From positions 1 through 64,000 of the forward strand of contig MKRJ01000018.1 of the NCBI GenBank assembly GCA_001896885.1: a DNA stretch of 64,000 nucleotides, in the 5' to 3' direction. Below are positions 9,339 to 18,352 of the stretch, in pieces. The stretch comes from Rhizobiales bacterium 65-79. Its GTDB lineage: Bacteria > Pseudomonadota > Alphaproteobacteria > Rhizobiales > Rhizobiaceae. Below the pieces are notes generated by a model. That model was given only the letters and a program-made list of their open reading frames with translations, did not search any database and was not told the origin of the DNA. Positions within the stretch are counted from its first letter, which is position 1, and every line of letters begins with the position of its first letter. Made by a program: the position numbers and the translations under genes.

Positions 9339-10103
9339 CTAATTGCTTCCTCTATTGCGTGTAAGGAATCGCCGCGTACGCTCGGCCATATCGCCTTCTC
9401 TGAGCGCCGCGATCTGCGCGGACTCTGCGAAATCGAATGCGGCATCGATCTGCGGCTGCTCCATCTGGCGGAACCATTGTTTAGTAAGCCTGATGGCGGC
9501 CGCCGATTGCGAGCCGAGCGCGACGGCTGATGCTACCGCCTCCGCCCTTACCCGCTGCGGCGGAACGATCCTGTCGAGCAGGCCCAGTCGACTCGCCTCG
9601 TCAGCCTCGATCATTCGCCCGCTTAGCGCCAGTTCGCGCGCCTTCGCCGCGCCGAGCCGCTGAGCCATGATGAGCGAGCCAGTTACGCTCGGGATCCCCG
9701 AATTGATCTCGACCTGCCCCATCCGCACCCCCGGATGCCCGATCCGCATGTCTCCAAGCAGTGCCACCTGGAACCCGGAGCCTGCGGCCAGACCGTTCAG
9801 GCCCACGACAAGCGGCTTTTCGAACGCGAGGATCGCCGTGTAGAAATCGCGCCATTCCTGCAAACTCGTTCGGATGCTCTCCTCCGATTGATGCTCGGCG
9901 ATCTCCGCGATGTCGGCGCCGGCACAGAACGCCTTTTCGCCTGCACCGGTGAGCAATACCGCCGCGACTGCCGAATCGGCTTCCGCGCGCCGCAGGGCGG
10001 CGGCCAGCTCGCCGCGCATTTCCTTGTGCCAGGCGTTGAGCTTGTCGGGGCGGCACAAAGTCAGAATCCTGACCCGTCCTTCTGGTTCTTCTGACAAAAA
10101 CAC
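9339..10103 (-). CDS. Enoyl-CoA hydratase/isomerase family protein
   Basis: A 254-residue crotonase-fold protein. The oxyanion-hole elements are FCAGADI (about 59-65) and GLAAGSGFQVALLGD (about 105-120); the acidic residue in MGQVEINSGIPS matches the catalytic glutamate of hydratases, so it is probably an active hydratase rather than a bare hydrolase. The start is a GTG at 10103 with only a weak ribosome binding site; no better in-frame codon is present. It is the first gene of the module A run and follows a palindromic AT-rich regulatory region. It would act on the CoA ester made by the ligase. Confidence 0.88.
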   Translation of the reverse strand: MFLSEEPEGRVRILTLCRPDKLNAWHKEMRGELAAALRRAEADSAVAAVLLTGAGEKAFCAGADIAEIAEHQSEESIRTSLQEWRDFYTAILAFEKPLVVGLNGLAAGSGFQVALLGDMRIGHPGVRMGQVEINSGIPSVTGSLIMAQRLGAAKARELALSGRMIEADEASRLGLLDRIVPPQRVRAEAVASAVALGSQSAAAIRLTKQWFRQMEQPQIDAAFDFAESAQIAALREGDMAERTRRFLTRNRGSN

Positions 10104-10120
10104 CTGTGCTTCACCGGAGT

Positions 10121-10154
10121 ATTGGATACCAATTTTTATATTTTACTATCCAAT
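10121..10154. promoter_or_regulatory. Candidate IclR operator/promoter region of module A
   Basis: Bases 10121-10133 read ATTGGATACCAAT, a perfect 5-3-5 palindrome. A third half site (TATCCAAT, 10147-10154) forms an 8-bp inverted repeat with ATTGGATA (10121-10128). The 18 bp between are almost pure A/T. It lies 18 bp upstream of the first gene of the operon. IclR-family operators are commonly short A/T-centred palindromes, so this is the best candidate; binding is inferred. Confidence 0.5.
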
Positions 10155-10349
10155 AATCATCCAAGCTTGAGAACCTGTCAAGAGACGCTCGGCGCTTGAG
10201 GCCTGCCTCAATTTGATGGGCGCTGCTTTGCCTGCCTTGAGTGAAATGCCAGCCGGGGAAGCGGAGTAAGAGGTCAATTCATAGAAGGTCCAACCCTCGG
10301 CGAAATTTGCCGTCCTCAGCTTCCGCTTTTGAAATCCGGATCAGCTAAT

Positions 10350-10602
10350 GAAGCGAGCGGCGGTCATGGAACCAGGGCGTTACGATGGCAGTCTATACTC
10401 GTCGGCCGAGCGAGGTGTTCGTGCCGTTTCACTACGGCGCGGCGTAATCGGCGAACCAACACACATGGTATGCGCGCGACCCGATCAGCCGTCAGCCCGC
10501 CTCAAATCATCCCCGGTTGCGGTGATCTTATTCAACCGGAGCATTCCAATGGCCAGCGAGTTCGAGAAGTCCATCGCGAACGATCCAGGCAGAATCCAGT
10601 AG
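10350..10602 (+). pseudogene. C-terminal remnant of a molybdopterin oxidoreductase (formate dehydrogenase/nitrate reductase type)
   Basis: Reading from about 10370 gives VFVPFHYG, an in-frame stop (TAA near 10445), then ANQHTWYARDPISRQP, and after a frameshift LKSSPVAV. In intact molybdopterin-dinucleotide-binding C-terminal domains these blocks follow one another without interruption (a VPFHYG-like motif, a DP-S-xP motif, then K-x-SPV). Together with the missing rest of the enzyme, this marks a decayed gene tail. It sits alone in the 680-bp gap between modules A and B, pointing plus, opposite to both neighbours. The family call comes from remembered motif order, not from a search. Confidence 0.5.
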
Positions 10603-10784
10603 GCTGGAACTCTAATCTCAGGCAAAAAAGAGCAAACCGGCGAGAGAGCCAGGCGCGCTTGGATTAGGAAAACGCCTGGGCCTCTGGAGCGTCGTCGGGG
10701 GTGGCCAAGCGTATCCAGGTGTGACGGCCGCGTCGGGATGACCGGCTCTTTCGTCCGCTGATAAATGCTGTCGTTCGCGGTCGG

Positions 10785-11426
10785 TCAGCGCGCAGCCCAG
10801 TTCATACCGCGCCTGAGGATGGTGCGCATTTCGGGCACCTCGAACTCGGTCGACACGTGGCCAAGCGAAGAATAGAAGACGCGCCCTTTGCCATGCTGCC
10901 TTTTCCACACCACAGGCATGACGGCGCCGTCGATCCACCACGCGTGTTCGCCCGAGAAGGTCGTTGTCGCCAGTACTTCGTTGGAGGGGTCGACATGCAT
11001 GTAGTATTGCTCGGAGCGATAGGGAAACCCCGAGAGCCCCTGCATCACGGGGTCGTCGGGACGGGTGATATCGACGCGATAGTCGATGACGTTGCCGGGA
11101 TGGGCGACCCATTGCCCGCCAACCATGAACTGATAGTCGACATTGTCGCGGAAGGCGTCAGCCATGCCGCCATGATAACCGGCGAGGCCGACGCCGCTTT
11201 CGACGGCGGCAGCTAGGTTCTTCGCCTCCTCTTTCTCGATCTTCGACATGGTGTAGATCGGCACGATCAGGCTGAGGCTGTGGATCGCGGGATCGGCGAA
11301 CGCCTTCGTCTCCGTCGCCAGGCGGACGGAGAATCCGTCTTCCGTCAGCATGTCGCGGATGATGTGGGCACCTTGTTCCGGCTCATGGCCGGCCCAGCCT
11401 CCCCAAACGATGAGGGCTTCGCGCAT
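10785..11426 (-). CDS. ThuA-like domain protein (trehalose utilisation family)
   Basis: A 213-residue ThuA-family protein with a class I glutamine amidotransferase-like fold. It starts MREALIVWGGWAGHEP and contains GLAGYHGGMADAF (about 88-100), VGGQW and ATTTFSGEH segments typical of ThuA. The ATG at 11426 has a good ribosome binding site (AGGGAGA, 7 bp before). It is the last gene of the PadR-led operon, 20 bp after the Gfo/Idh/MocA gene, a pairing frequent in sugar operons. In rhizobia ThuA works with ThuB in converting 3-keto-trehalose-type sugars, so a role in processing an oxidised (3-keto) sugar is reasonable. Confidence 0.87.
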   Translation of the reverse strand: MREALIVWGGWAGHEPEQGAHIIRDMLTEDGFSVRLATETKAFADPAIHSLSLIVPIYTMSKIEKEEAKNLAAAVESGVGLAGYHGGMADAFRDNVDYQFMVGGQWVAHPGNVIDYRVDITRPDDPVMQGLSGFPYRSEQYYMHVDPSNEVLATTTFSGEHAWWIDGAVMPVVWKRQHGKGRVFYSSLGHVSTEFEVPEMRTILRRGMNWAAR

Positions 11427-11446
11427 GTAATGTCTCCCTGTTGATC

Positions 11447-12544
11447 TCAGAAAATGTGCCCGTCCCGCAGCGATTGTGAAAGCGGCGCCGGCCGCTCCGT
11501 GCGCGTTGTCAGCGCGACCACCGCATTCCGCTCCGACGCCTTGCCGATCGCTTCCATCACTTCCAGCACGTGCAGCGCAAGTTCGCCGCTGGCGCGATGT
11601 GGCCGTCCGGACCGCAATGCGTACGCCATGTCGGTGAGACCAAGCGAACGATAGTTGGCGTCGGCATAGGGCATGTCGGTCGCCACGTCCGTCCAGGCGC
11701 CGCCCTTGGCGAGATGCCTGATCTGGCCGCCGAAATAGTTCGGGTCGGGAACGGCGAGCGTTCCCTCGGTACCGTAGATCTCGAGCGGCGCATGACCGTG
11801 GCCGGCGACGTCGAAGCTCATCGCGATCTGGACGACGGCTCCGGAGGCAAAGGAGAGCATGCCGGTGACATGGGTCGGGACATGCACGGGGATGACTTCC
11901 CCTTTCCGCGGCTCGCTGGTGATCGTCCGCGTCGAGCGCGGCACCGTGGCGAAACCGGCGACCTTCTCCACCGGCCCGAGCAGATTGACGAGGTCGGTGA
12001 TATAGTATGGGCCCATGTCGAGCATCGGACCGCCGCCAGCCTCGTAGTAAAAAGCCGGATTGGGGTGCCAGCGCTCGTGGCCAGGACACATGAAGAAGGC
12101 CGTGCCGCCCACCGCCTGACCGATCGCACCCTCGTCGATCAGCCGGCGCGAGGTCTGGTGCGAACCACCGAGGAAGGTGTCGGGTGCGGAGCCGACGCGC
12201 AGCTTCCGCGCCGCGGCGGTCTCAACGAGCCTGCGTCCCTCTTCGAACAGGACGCCGAGAGGCTTCTCCGCATAGAGGTGCTTGCCCGCCTCGAGCGTGC
12301 GAAGGCCGACCGGGACATGCGCCTTGGGAACGGTCAGGTTGAGCACGATCTCAATCGCCGGATCTGCGAAGAGGGCGTCGAGAGGGACGGCGCGGAGGCC
12401 GAATTCCCGCGCGCGCGTCTCGGCCGCCACCGGGTCGATGTCGGCCAGACACCTGATGTCTAGGATCGGAAACCCCGCCATCGCCTTGAGATAGGCTGCC
12501 GAAATATTGCCGCAACCGACGATGCCCACCCCGACGCGTTCCAT
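11447..12544 (-). CDS. Gfo/Idh/MocA family sugar dehydrogenase
   Basis: A 365-residue NAD(P)-dependent oxidoreductase. The N-terminal Rossmann fingerprint is GIVGCGNISAAYL (about 7-19), and the family motif EKP is in LYAEKPLG (about 93-100). The C-terminal alpha/beta domain carries GGPMLDMGPYYITDL, typical of this family. The ATG at 12544 is chosen because the Rossmann strand begins immediately after it. It lies 28 bp after the ATPase gene and 20 bp before the ThuA gene. It probably oxidises the imported or desulfated sugar; with ThuA it could create or use a keto-sugar intermediate. Confidence 0.9.
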   Translation of the reverse strand: MERVGVGIVGCGNISAAYLKAMAGFPILDIRCLADIDPVAAETRAREFGLRAVPLDALFADPAIEIVLNLTVPKAHVPVGLRTLEAGKHLYAEKPLGVLFEEGRRLVETAAARKLRVGSAPDTFLGGSHQTSRRLIDEGAIGQAVGGTAFFMCPGHERWHPNPAFYYEAGGGPMLDMGPYYITDLVNLLGPVEKVAGFATVPRSTRTITSEPRKGEVIPVHVPTHVTGMLSFASGAVVQIAMSFDVAGHGHAPLEIYGTEGTLAVPDPNYFGGQIRHLAKGGAWTDVATDMPYADANYRSLGLTDMAYALRSGRPHRASGELALHVLEVMEAIGKASERNAVVALTTRTERPAPLSQSLRDGHIF

Positions 12545-12572
12545 GAAGCACTCCCCTGAATGATCCCTGCCC

Positions 12573-13646
12573 CTACAGCCGCGCACCCGTCTCGCGATCG
12601 AAGAGATGGATCTCTTGGGACGGAAAGCGGAGGCTGACTTTCTGGCCGACCGACAGGCGTCGGCGTTGGTCGACCCGCACGCTGAAGGGCAACCCCGCCA
12701 CGCTCGTCCATACCAGCGTCTCAGCGCCCATCGGCTCGACCATCTCAACAGTTGCCGGCATACCGCCTTCGTCTTGGCCCTCGCTTTCGCCGACCAGGAT
12801 ATGCTCGGGCCGCATGCCGAGTTCCACTTCCGTGCCGGTGTGCGCCATCACGTCGACAGGCAGCTCGAAAGCGCCGCTGCGGAACCGCATGCCGCCGTCC
12901 GCGCGCTCCATGACGCCGGCCTGGAAATTCATAGCCGGCGAGCCGACGAAGCCGGCAACGAAGCGGTTTGCTGGTTGCTGGTACAGCTTCTCCGGTGTCG
13001 AGAATTGTTGGATCCTGCGGTCCTTCATCACTGCGATCCGGTCGGCGAGCGTCAGCGCCTCGATCTGGTCGTGCGTGACGTAGATCATCGTAGCGCCCAG
13101 GCGCTGGTGCAGCCGCTTGATCTCGACGCGGAGTTCGTTGCGCAATTGCGCGTCGAGATTGGAGAGAGGCTCGTCGAAGAGGAAGACGCTCGCCTCGCGC
13201 ACCAGCGCCCGGCCGATGGCGACGCGCTGGCGCTGGCCGCCGGAAAGCTCGGCGGGCTTGCGCGTCATCAGCGGCTTGAGCTGCAGGATCGCGGCAGCTT
13301 CCCTGACCCGGTTTTCGATCTCGAGCCGCGGCAGTCCCGCGATCTTCAGGCCGAAGGCCATGTTCTCGCGGACCGTCATCTGCGGATAGAGCGCGTAGGT
13401 CTGGAAGACCATGGCGATGCCGCGGTCCTTGGGCTCCGCCCAGGTGACGTTTCGCCCGCCGATCCATATCTGGCCGCGATTGACGTCGAGCAGGCCAGCG
13501 ATGGCGTTGAGCAGCGTGGACTTGCCGCAGCCCGAGGGCCCGAGCAGCACGACGAACTCGCCCGGCTGCACATCGAGGTCGAGCTGGTCGAGCACCGAGA
13601 CGGTGCCAAAGGCGATGTCGACCTTGCGGACCGAGACATGAGCCAT
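12573..13646 (-). CDS. Sugar ABC transporter ATP-binding protein (UgpC/MsmK type)
   Basis: A 357-residue ATPase for a CUT1-class sugar importer. Walker A is GPSGCGKST (38-46), the signature LSGGQRQR, Walker B VFLFDEPLSNLDAQL, and the switch region VTHDQIEALTLADR. The C-terminal third is a MalK/UgpC-like regulatory domain with the diagnostic MRPEHI. It starts 7 bp downstream of the second permease. Such ATPases drive uptake of mono- to oligosaccharides or glycerol phosphates. Confidence 0.93.
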   Translation of the reverse strand: MAHVSVRKVDIAFGTVSVLDQLDLDVQPGEFVVLLGPSGCGKSTLLNAIAGLLDVNRGQIWIGGRNVTWAEPKDRGIAMVFQTYALYPQMTVRENMAFGLKIAGLPRLEIENRVREAAAILQLKPLMTRKPAELSGGQRQRVAIGRALVREASVFLFDEPLSNLDAQLRNELRVEIKRLHQRLGATMIYVTHDQIEALTLADRIAVMKDRRIQQFSTPEKLYQQPANRFVAGFVGSPAMNFQAGVMERADGGMRFRSGAFELPVDVMAHTGTEVELGMRPEHILVGESEGQDEGGMPATVEMVEPMGAETLVWTSVAGLPFSVRVDQRRRLSVGQKVSLRFPSQEIHLFDRETGARL

Positions 13647-13653
13647 CGCCGCG

Positions 13654-14544
13654 TTATCCCTTCACCGCGCCGGCGGCGATGCCGCGCACGAACCAGCGGC
13701 CCGAGACGAAATAGATCGCCAGCGGGACCAGCGCCGTCAAAAGCGTCGCCGCCATTTCCATATTGTACTCCCGCTCCCCATGAGTGGTGTTGACGATGTT
13801 GTTCAGCTCGACGGTCATCGGCAGGTAGCGATGCCCGGCAAAGACCAAGCCGAGCACGTAGTCGTTCCAGGTGTTGGTGACCTTCAGGATGAGGGCGACG
13901 ACGATCATCGGACCGGAAAGCGGGAGCATAACGCTACGCCAGGTGCGCCAGAAGCCGGCGCCGTCCACCCGCGCGGCCTTGAAGAGGTCGTAGGGCAGCG
14001 AGGCATAGTAGTTGCGGAAAAGCAGCGTCATGACCGGCAGCGAGAAGATCACCTGCACGGTGACGATACCGGCCAGATTGCCGAAGAAGCCGATGGCTGC
14101 CAGCATCCTGACCAGCGGGAAGAAGAGCACTTGGTAGGGAATGAAGGCGCCCATCAGGAGGGCACCGAACAAAAGGCTCGACCAGCGCAGCCGCCAGAGC
14201 GACAGCGCATAGCCGTTGACCATGCCGATGGTGATGGCGAGGACAGCGCTGGGCACCGTGATGAAGACCGAGTTGGCGAATCCCACCTTGAGCCCCTCGC
14301 ATTTGAGACCGGTGCAAGCGCTCGACCAGGCCTCGATCCAGGGCGCCAGGGTGGGATTCGCCGGCCAGGCGAACAACGCACCGTGGCGGATCTCTTCCAT
14401 CGGCTTAAGCGAGGTGACGATCATCACATAAAGCGGCATCAGGAAGAAGACGGCAGAGACCACCAAGAAGCCGTAGATTCCCAGCCTTGCCGGGCCGAAA
14501 GCCGTCGGTCTTGGGCCGTCCGGAACCATCTGGCGCGCAGTCAC
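13654..14544 (-). CDS. Sugar ABC transporter permease (UgpE/MalG type)
   Basis: A 296-residue permease with six membrane segments and the EAA loop KAARVDGAGFWRTWRSVMLPL. It starts at GTG 14544, whose GTGA overlaps the stop of the upstream permease, the usual sign of coupled translation; the ATG five codons later (14529) is the alternative. An insertion after the first membrane segment contains two cysteines (ACTGLKCEG), which may form a periplasmic disulfide; this is less common in the family. Confidence 0.9.
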   Translation of the reverse strand: MTARQMVPDGPRPTAFGPARLGIYGFLVVSAVFFLMPLYVMIVTSLKPMEEIRHGALFAWPANPTLAPWIEAWSSACTGLKCEGLKVGFANSVFITVPSAVLAITIGMVNGYALSLWRLRWSSLLFGALLMGAFIPYQVLFFPLVRMLAAIGFFGNLAGIVTVQVIFSLPVMTLLFRNYYASLPYDLFKAARVDGAGFWRTWRSVMLPLSGPMIVVALILKVTNTWNDYVLGLVFAGHRYLPMTVELNNIVNTTHGEREYNMEMAATLLTALVPLAIYFVSGRWFVRGIAAGAVKG

Positions 14545-15437
14545 GCCATCCTCCGTTGCCGCGCGCGCTGCCATAGCGCCCATGGCACCACGACAAGGAG
14601 GATGAGGACCAGGAGCGTCGTGGAGGCGGCCGTCGCCAATCCGATGTTCTGACGCTCGAAGAGGTTGTCGACGACGAATTTCGCCGGCACCTCGGTGGCG
14701 CTGCCGGGCCCGCCATTGGTCATGGCCACGACGATGTCGTAGAGGCGCACGACGCCGATCGTCATTAGTACGACCGCGGTGACGATCGAGCCCCGGATCG
14801 TCGGCAGGATCACGAACAGATAAGCCTTCCAGTTGGGCACGCCATCGACCTTGAGCGCCTTCCATATCTCTGCGTCGACGCCCCGGATGCCGGCGAGCGT
14901 GATGACCATGACGAGGCCAGCCCCGTGCCAGGTCGCGGCGATGACAATGGTGAAGATCGCCATCTTCTGGCTGACGATCCAGTCGAAGGTGAAGCTGGGA
15001 AAGCCGAGATCGCGCACGACGTGCTGGATGCCCAGGCTCGGATCCAGGATCCAGCGCCAGACCAGCCCGACGACGATGAAGGAGGTGGCATAGGAATAGA
15101 GGTAGATAGTACGGAAGACGCTCTCGCCCTTGACCTTCTGGTCGATGAAGACGGCAAGCAGGATGCCGAGTACCAGGCTGGCGAGGATGAAGCAGAAACC
15201 GAAGATGACCATGTTCTCCAGCGACACCTGCCAGCGCGGAAAGCGGAACAGCGCGGCGTACTGGTCGAAGCCGACGAAGTTCCAGATCGTCAGCATGCGC
15301 GAGCTTGTAAAGGAGACCAGCGCGGCCCATCCGGCGCCGCCAATGAAGACGAACAGCACGACGAAGGCCGTCGGCAGCAGAGCCAGCGCCGCCGCCGCGC
15401 GGCCGGGTCTCCAGTGAAAGTATCGCGTCTCGTCCAT
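14541..15437 (-). CDS. Sugar ABC transporter permease (UgpA/MalF type)
   Basis: A 298-residue permease with six membrane segments, the first at about residues 13-38. The EAA loop is AEIWKALKVDGVPNWKAYLFV, characteristic of CUT1 permeases. It overlaps the partner permease by 4 bp and begins 52 bp after the binding-protein gene, consistent with the order binding protein, MalF-like, MalG-like, ATPase. Confidence 0.92.
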   Translation of the reverse strand: MDETRYFHWRPGRAAAALALLPTAFVVLFVFIGGAGWAALVSFTSSRMLTIWNFVGFDQYAALFRFPRWQVSLENMVIFGFCFILASLVLGILLAVFIDQKVKGESVFRTIYLYSYATSFIVVGLVWRWILDPSLGIQHVVRDLGFPSFTFDWIVSQKMAIFTIVIAATWHGAGLVMVITLAGIRGVDAEIWKALKVDGVPNWKAYLFVILPTIRGSIVTAVVLMTIGVVRLYDIVVAMTNGGPGSATEVPAKFVVDNLFERQNIGLATAASTTLLVLILLVVVPWALWQRARQRRMA

Positions 15438-15489
15438 TGCCCGTTCCGGATTGGCGCCACTCCAGCCATCGCCGGCGCGGCTGGCCGTT

Positions 15490-16734
15490 CTATTGCGCGT
15501 TGGCGATCGTCGAGGCGAAATTCTCCACGAACGTGTCGGCCGAGGAGCCGGGCGTGTTCCAGAAGCTCGAAATCAGGTCGTTGAGGTCGCCGTTGAGCGC
15601 CGGCGACATCAGCACCCCCTGAGCACCGACCGCGAGGCCCGGCCGGGTCGCCCATTCCGCGCTCTTCGCCACGCAGGCATCGAGCTTCGAGCGGTCCGCG
15701 CCCTTCCAGAAGGGAATTGAACCGTTCTGGCTGGCGAACTTCGCCTGGTTGGCGGGGTTCGACATGGTCTCGATCAGCAGTGTCTGCGCGTCGATCGCCG
15801 CCTTGTCGGAGAGTTTTGGATAGACGAAGACGCCGCCCTGGAGCTGGTAGCCCTGGTCGAGGTCGAGGATGGTGCAGCCATAGTCCACGTCCGGCTTCAT
15901 GCCGGCCGCGTTGAACTCGCCCCGCGCCCAGGTGCCCATCTGCATGAAGACGGCCTTGCCGGTGATGACCATATTGGCCGCGTCGTTCCAGTTACGTCCG
16001 GGGCTGCCCTCGTCGATATAGTCGTGCAGATGGGCGAAGGTCTTCACCGCCTTGCGGAAGGCGTCGGAGCGAACCGCGTCGGCGCTATGCCCTTTCATGA
16101 CCTTGAGGTACACGTCGCGGCCACCATTGCCGAGCAGCACCGCCCAGAAGAGCTGCGCCTCCCAGGTTTTCTGCCCCGCCATCGCCAGCGGGATCTTGCC
16201 CGCTGCCTTTACCTTGTCTAGCACGCCGATCAGCTCGTCCCAGCTTTTCGGCTCCTCGGCGCCGATCTGCTTGAGGAGCGCCTTGTTGTACCAGACGAAG
16301 TTCTGGCCGTTCAGCGCGGTCGGCACGACGTAGAAATGGCCGTTGAACTGGGCCGCCTCGGCGAGCGCCTCGGGCAGCTTGCCGCGCCAGTCGTTCTTCG
16401 CGGCGATGTCGTTCAGGTCGCGCAGCAGGTTGCCCTGCGCCAGCTCGACGAATTCAGGACCGAGGTTGAACATGGCGGCGCTCGGAGGGGTGCCGCCGAC
16501 GATACGGTTGATGGCGGTCGCCTTGGCATTCGAGCCTCCCGCGACCGCGCTGTCGACCCAGGTGCCGCCCGCCGCATTGAACGCCTTGGCGAACTCGCCG
16601 ATGGCGGCCGATTCACTCTTGGCCGTCAGCCAGTGGATCACTTCGGCGCGTTTTTCCTCCGCTCCGGCGTTCGAAGCTGCCGCCAAGCCGAACAGGACGG
16701 CCAGCGCGGCCGTGACTTTCCATTTTGCATTCAT
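15490..16734 (-). CDS. Sugar-binding periplasmic protein of an ABC importer
   Basis: A 414-residue family 1 extracellular solute-binding protein. A Sec signal peptide is clear (MNAKWKVTAALAVLFGLAAA, cleavage near NAGAEEK). The mature protein starts VIHWLTAKSESAAIGEFAKA, typical of CUT1 sugar-binding proteins. Of two nearby ATG codons I chose 16734, since GGAGG lies 7 bp before it; the other ATG (16740) is too close to that site. It should define the sugar specificity of module B. Confidence 0.9.
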   Translation of the reverse strand: MNAKWKVTAALAVLFGLAAASNAGAEEKRAEVIHWLTAKSESAAIGEFAKAFNAAGGTWVDSAVAGGSNAKATAINRIVGGTPPSAAMFNLGPEFVELAQGNLLRDLNDIAAKNDWRGKLPEALAEAAQFNGHFYVVPTALNGQNFVWYNKALLKQIGAEEPKSWDELIGVLDKVKAAGKIPLAMAGQKTWEAQLFWAVLLGNGGRDVYLKVMKGHSADAVRSDAFRKAVKTFAHLHDYIDEGSPGRNWNDAANMVITGKAVFMQMGTWARGEFNAAGMKPDVDYGCTILDLDQGYQLQGGVFVYPKLSDKAAIDAQTLLIETMSNPANQAKFASQNGSIPFWKGADRSKLDACVAKSAEWATRPGLAVGAQGVLMSPALNGDLNDLISSFWNTPGSSADTFVENFASTIANAQ

Positions 16735-16792
16735 TTCCATTCCTCCGCTTGATGTTCTCACCGGGTCCTTCGATGTTTTTTCCGGCGTAACT

Positions 16793-18352
16793 TCAGCTCT
16801 CCCGAGTGGCGACCGGCGGCAGCCGTCTGTCGTTCTCCGGCGCGTTCCCTCCCAGGGACGCAGCCAGATGCCGCCGTCCGGCCCGGCCGGTCGCGGGCAG
16901 GCCAAGGCGTTCATATTGTTCCGCAGGCGCGTCGGTCTGACGCATCAGCTCCAGCATCAGTTCGATCATCCTAAGTTCGACCGCTTCATTGGCGATTGGC
17001 GCGGACTGGTCCGGATCGGTCTCCAGGTCGTAGAGGAGCGTTCCGAAACGATGCGAATCGACATAGGAATGCCCGCGCACCCGCAGCGTCGGCACCCCCT
17101 TGGTGAAACGGAAGGGAGCCGCCAGTTCGGTGCCATTGAGCTCCTCCGGTCGGAAGCGACTCCAGATACGTGTCGGCATCAGCGTGTATTCGTAAAGCGG
17201 ACCGTTCTCCGGGCCGCTGCTGGCGCGCATGTAGACGTAGCGCCCGTCGGTGATGTTGACATGGCCGCCAAAGGCGCCGAACAGGCCGTGTTGCCGGCCA
17301 TCGCCCGCGCCGGCGATGATGTCGGCGAGACGCACGCCCTGCATGTCCGGGGTCGGTTCGATCCCGAACAGGTCGAGCAGCGTCGGCGCCAAGTCTATCA
17401 TCTGCACCAGCGCGCTGCTGCGCGCGCCCTCGCGGCCGGCACGAGGGTCCCAGATGAACAGCGGCGTGTTGGCGAGTTCGTTGTACCAGGGCTGGACGTT
17501 CTTGCCCCACCAGCCGTGCTCGCCGAGAAGAAAGCCGTGGTCGGTGCAGACGATCAGCATCGTGTCGCGCCACAGGTTGAGCTCGTCCATCAGGTCCATG
17601 ACCCGGCCGAGCGAGCGGTCGCACATCGTGACCAGCGCCGCGTATTCGGCCCGCAGGTGGTCGATCGTCCCGGCATCCTCGGACACCGGCGCGTAGGCCG
17701 GCCAGTCGAAATGCGGCCCCTCGTAGCCGTGCGGGTAGAGATCCCTGTAGTGCTGTTGCGCGTAGAACGGCTCGTGCGGATCGAACGATTCGATCTGCAA
17801 GAACCAGCGGTCCTCGCCGGCGTTGCGGCGCATGAATTCGATGCCGGCATCGAATGTCAGCGTCTGCGGCTGGTCCGCCTCGGACGCCAGGTACTGACGG
17901 TTCACCCAGTCCTGGCGCCAGATGCGGCCGCTCCGCCCGCCGATGCTAGGCGGGATGTCGGGATCGGCGACGTGTCCCTTCCAGGCATCACCCTCCTGGC
18001 CGCGAAAGAACTCCCAACTGCTGTAGCGCGTATGGAAGGTGGCCCCGCCATCCTCGAAATAGTGCTGATGGTCGGTGACGAGATGCGTGTAGATGCCGTT
18101 ATCCTTGAGGATCTCCGGCATCGAATCGTCGAAGGGCTCCAGCGGGCCCCAGCCGCGGTGCAGGAAATTGTAGCGACCCGTATGCAGTTCGCGGCGGGCC
18201 GGGATGCACGGCATCGATCCGATATAGCAATTGTCGAAGACCACGCTTCGTTCGGCAAGCTGCGAGAAATTCGGCGCCTTGACGTAATTGCCACCATAGG
18301 GCGGCAGCATATGCCGATTGAGGCTGTCGAAGAGCACCATGACGGCCTTCAT
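16793..18352 (-). CDS. Sulfatase, apparently cytosolic
   Basis: A 519-residue type I sulfatase of the alkaline-phosphatase superfamily, which hydrolyses sulfate esters. The sulfatase signature is C49-I-P-A-R53 within SMPCIPARRELHTGR, so Cys49 should be converted to formylglycine by a maturase that is not in this window. A metal-binding Asp is at residue 9 (VLFDSLN) and a TDHG motif lies near residue 275. There is no signal peptide: the first beta strand begins at residue 2, so the enzyme should act in the cytoplasm, on an imported substrate. It overlaps padR by 4 bp and precedes the sugar importer genes. Confidence 0.9.
   Translation of the reverse strand: MKAVMVLFDSLNRHMLPPYGGNYVKAPNFSQLAERSVVFDNCYIGSMPCIPARRELHTGRYNFLHRGWGPLEPFDDSMPEILKDNGIYTHLVTDHQHYFEDGGATFHTRYSSWEFFRGQEGDAWKGHVADPDIPPSIGGRSGRIWRQDWVNRQYLASEADQPQTLTFDAGIEFMRRNAGEDRWFLQIESFDPHEPFYAQQHYRDLYPHGYEGPHFDWPAYAPVSEDAGTIDHLRAEYAALVTMCDRSLGRVMDLMDELNLWRDTMLIVCTDHGFLLGEHGWWGKNVQPWYNELANTPLFIWDPRAGREGARSSALVQMIDLAPTLLDLFGIEPTPDMQGVRLADIIAGAGDGRQHGLFGAFGGHVNITDGRYVYMRASSGPENGPLYEYTLMPTRIWSRFRPEELNGTELAAPFRFTKGVPTLRVRGHSYVDSHRFGTLLYDLETDPDQSAPIANEAVELRMIELMLELMRQTDAPAEQYERLGLPATGRAGRRHLAASLGGNAPENDRRLPPVATRES

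Noticed and set aside
10329-10667. Short plus-strand frames as independent small genes
   Set aside because: Their sequence is better explained as frames across a decayed molybdopterin oxidoreductase tail; no ribosome binding site.
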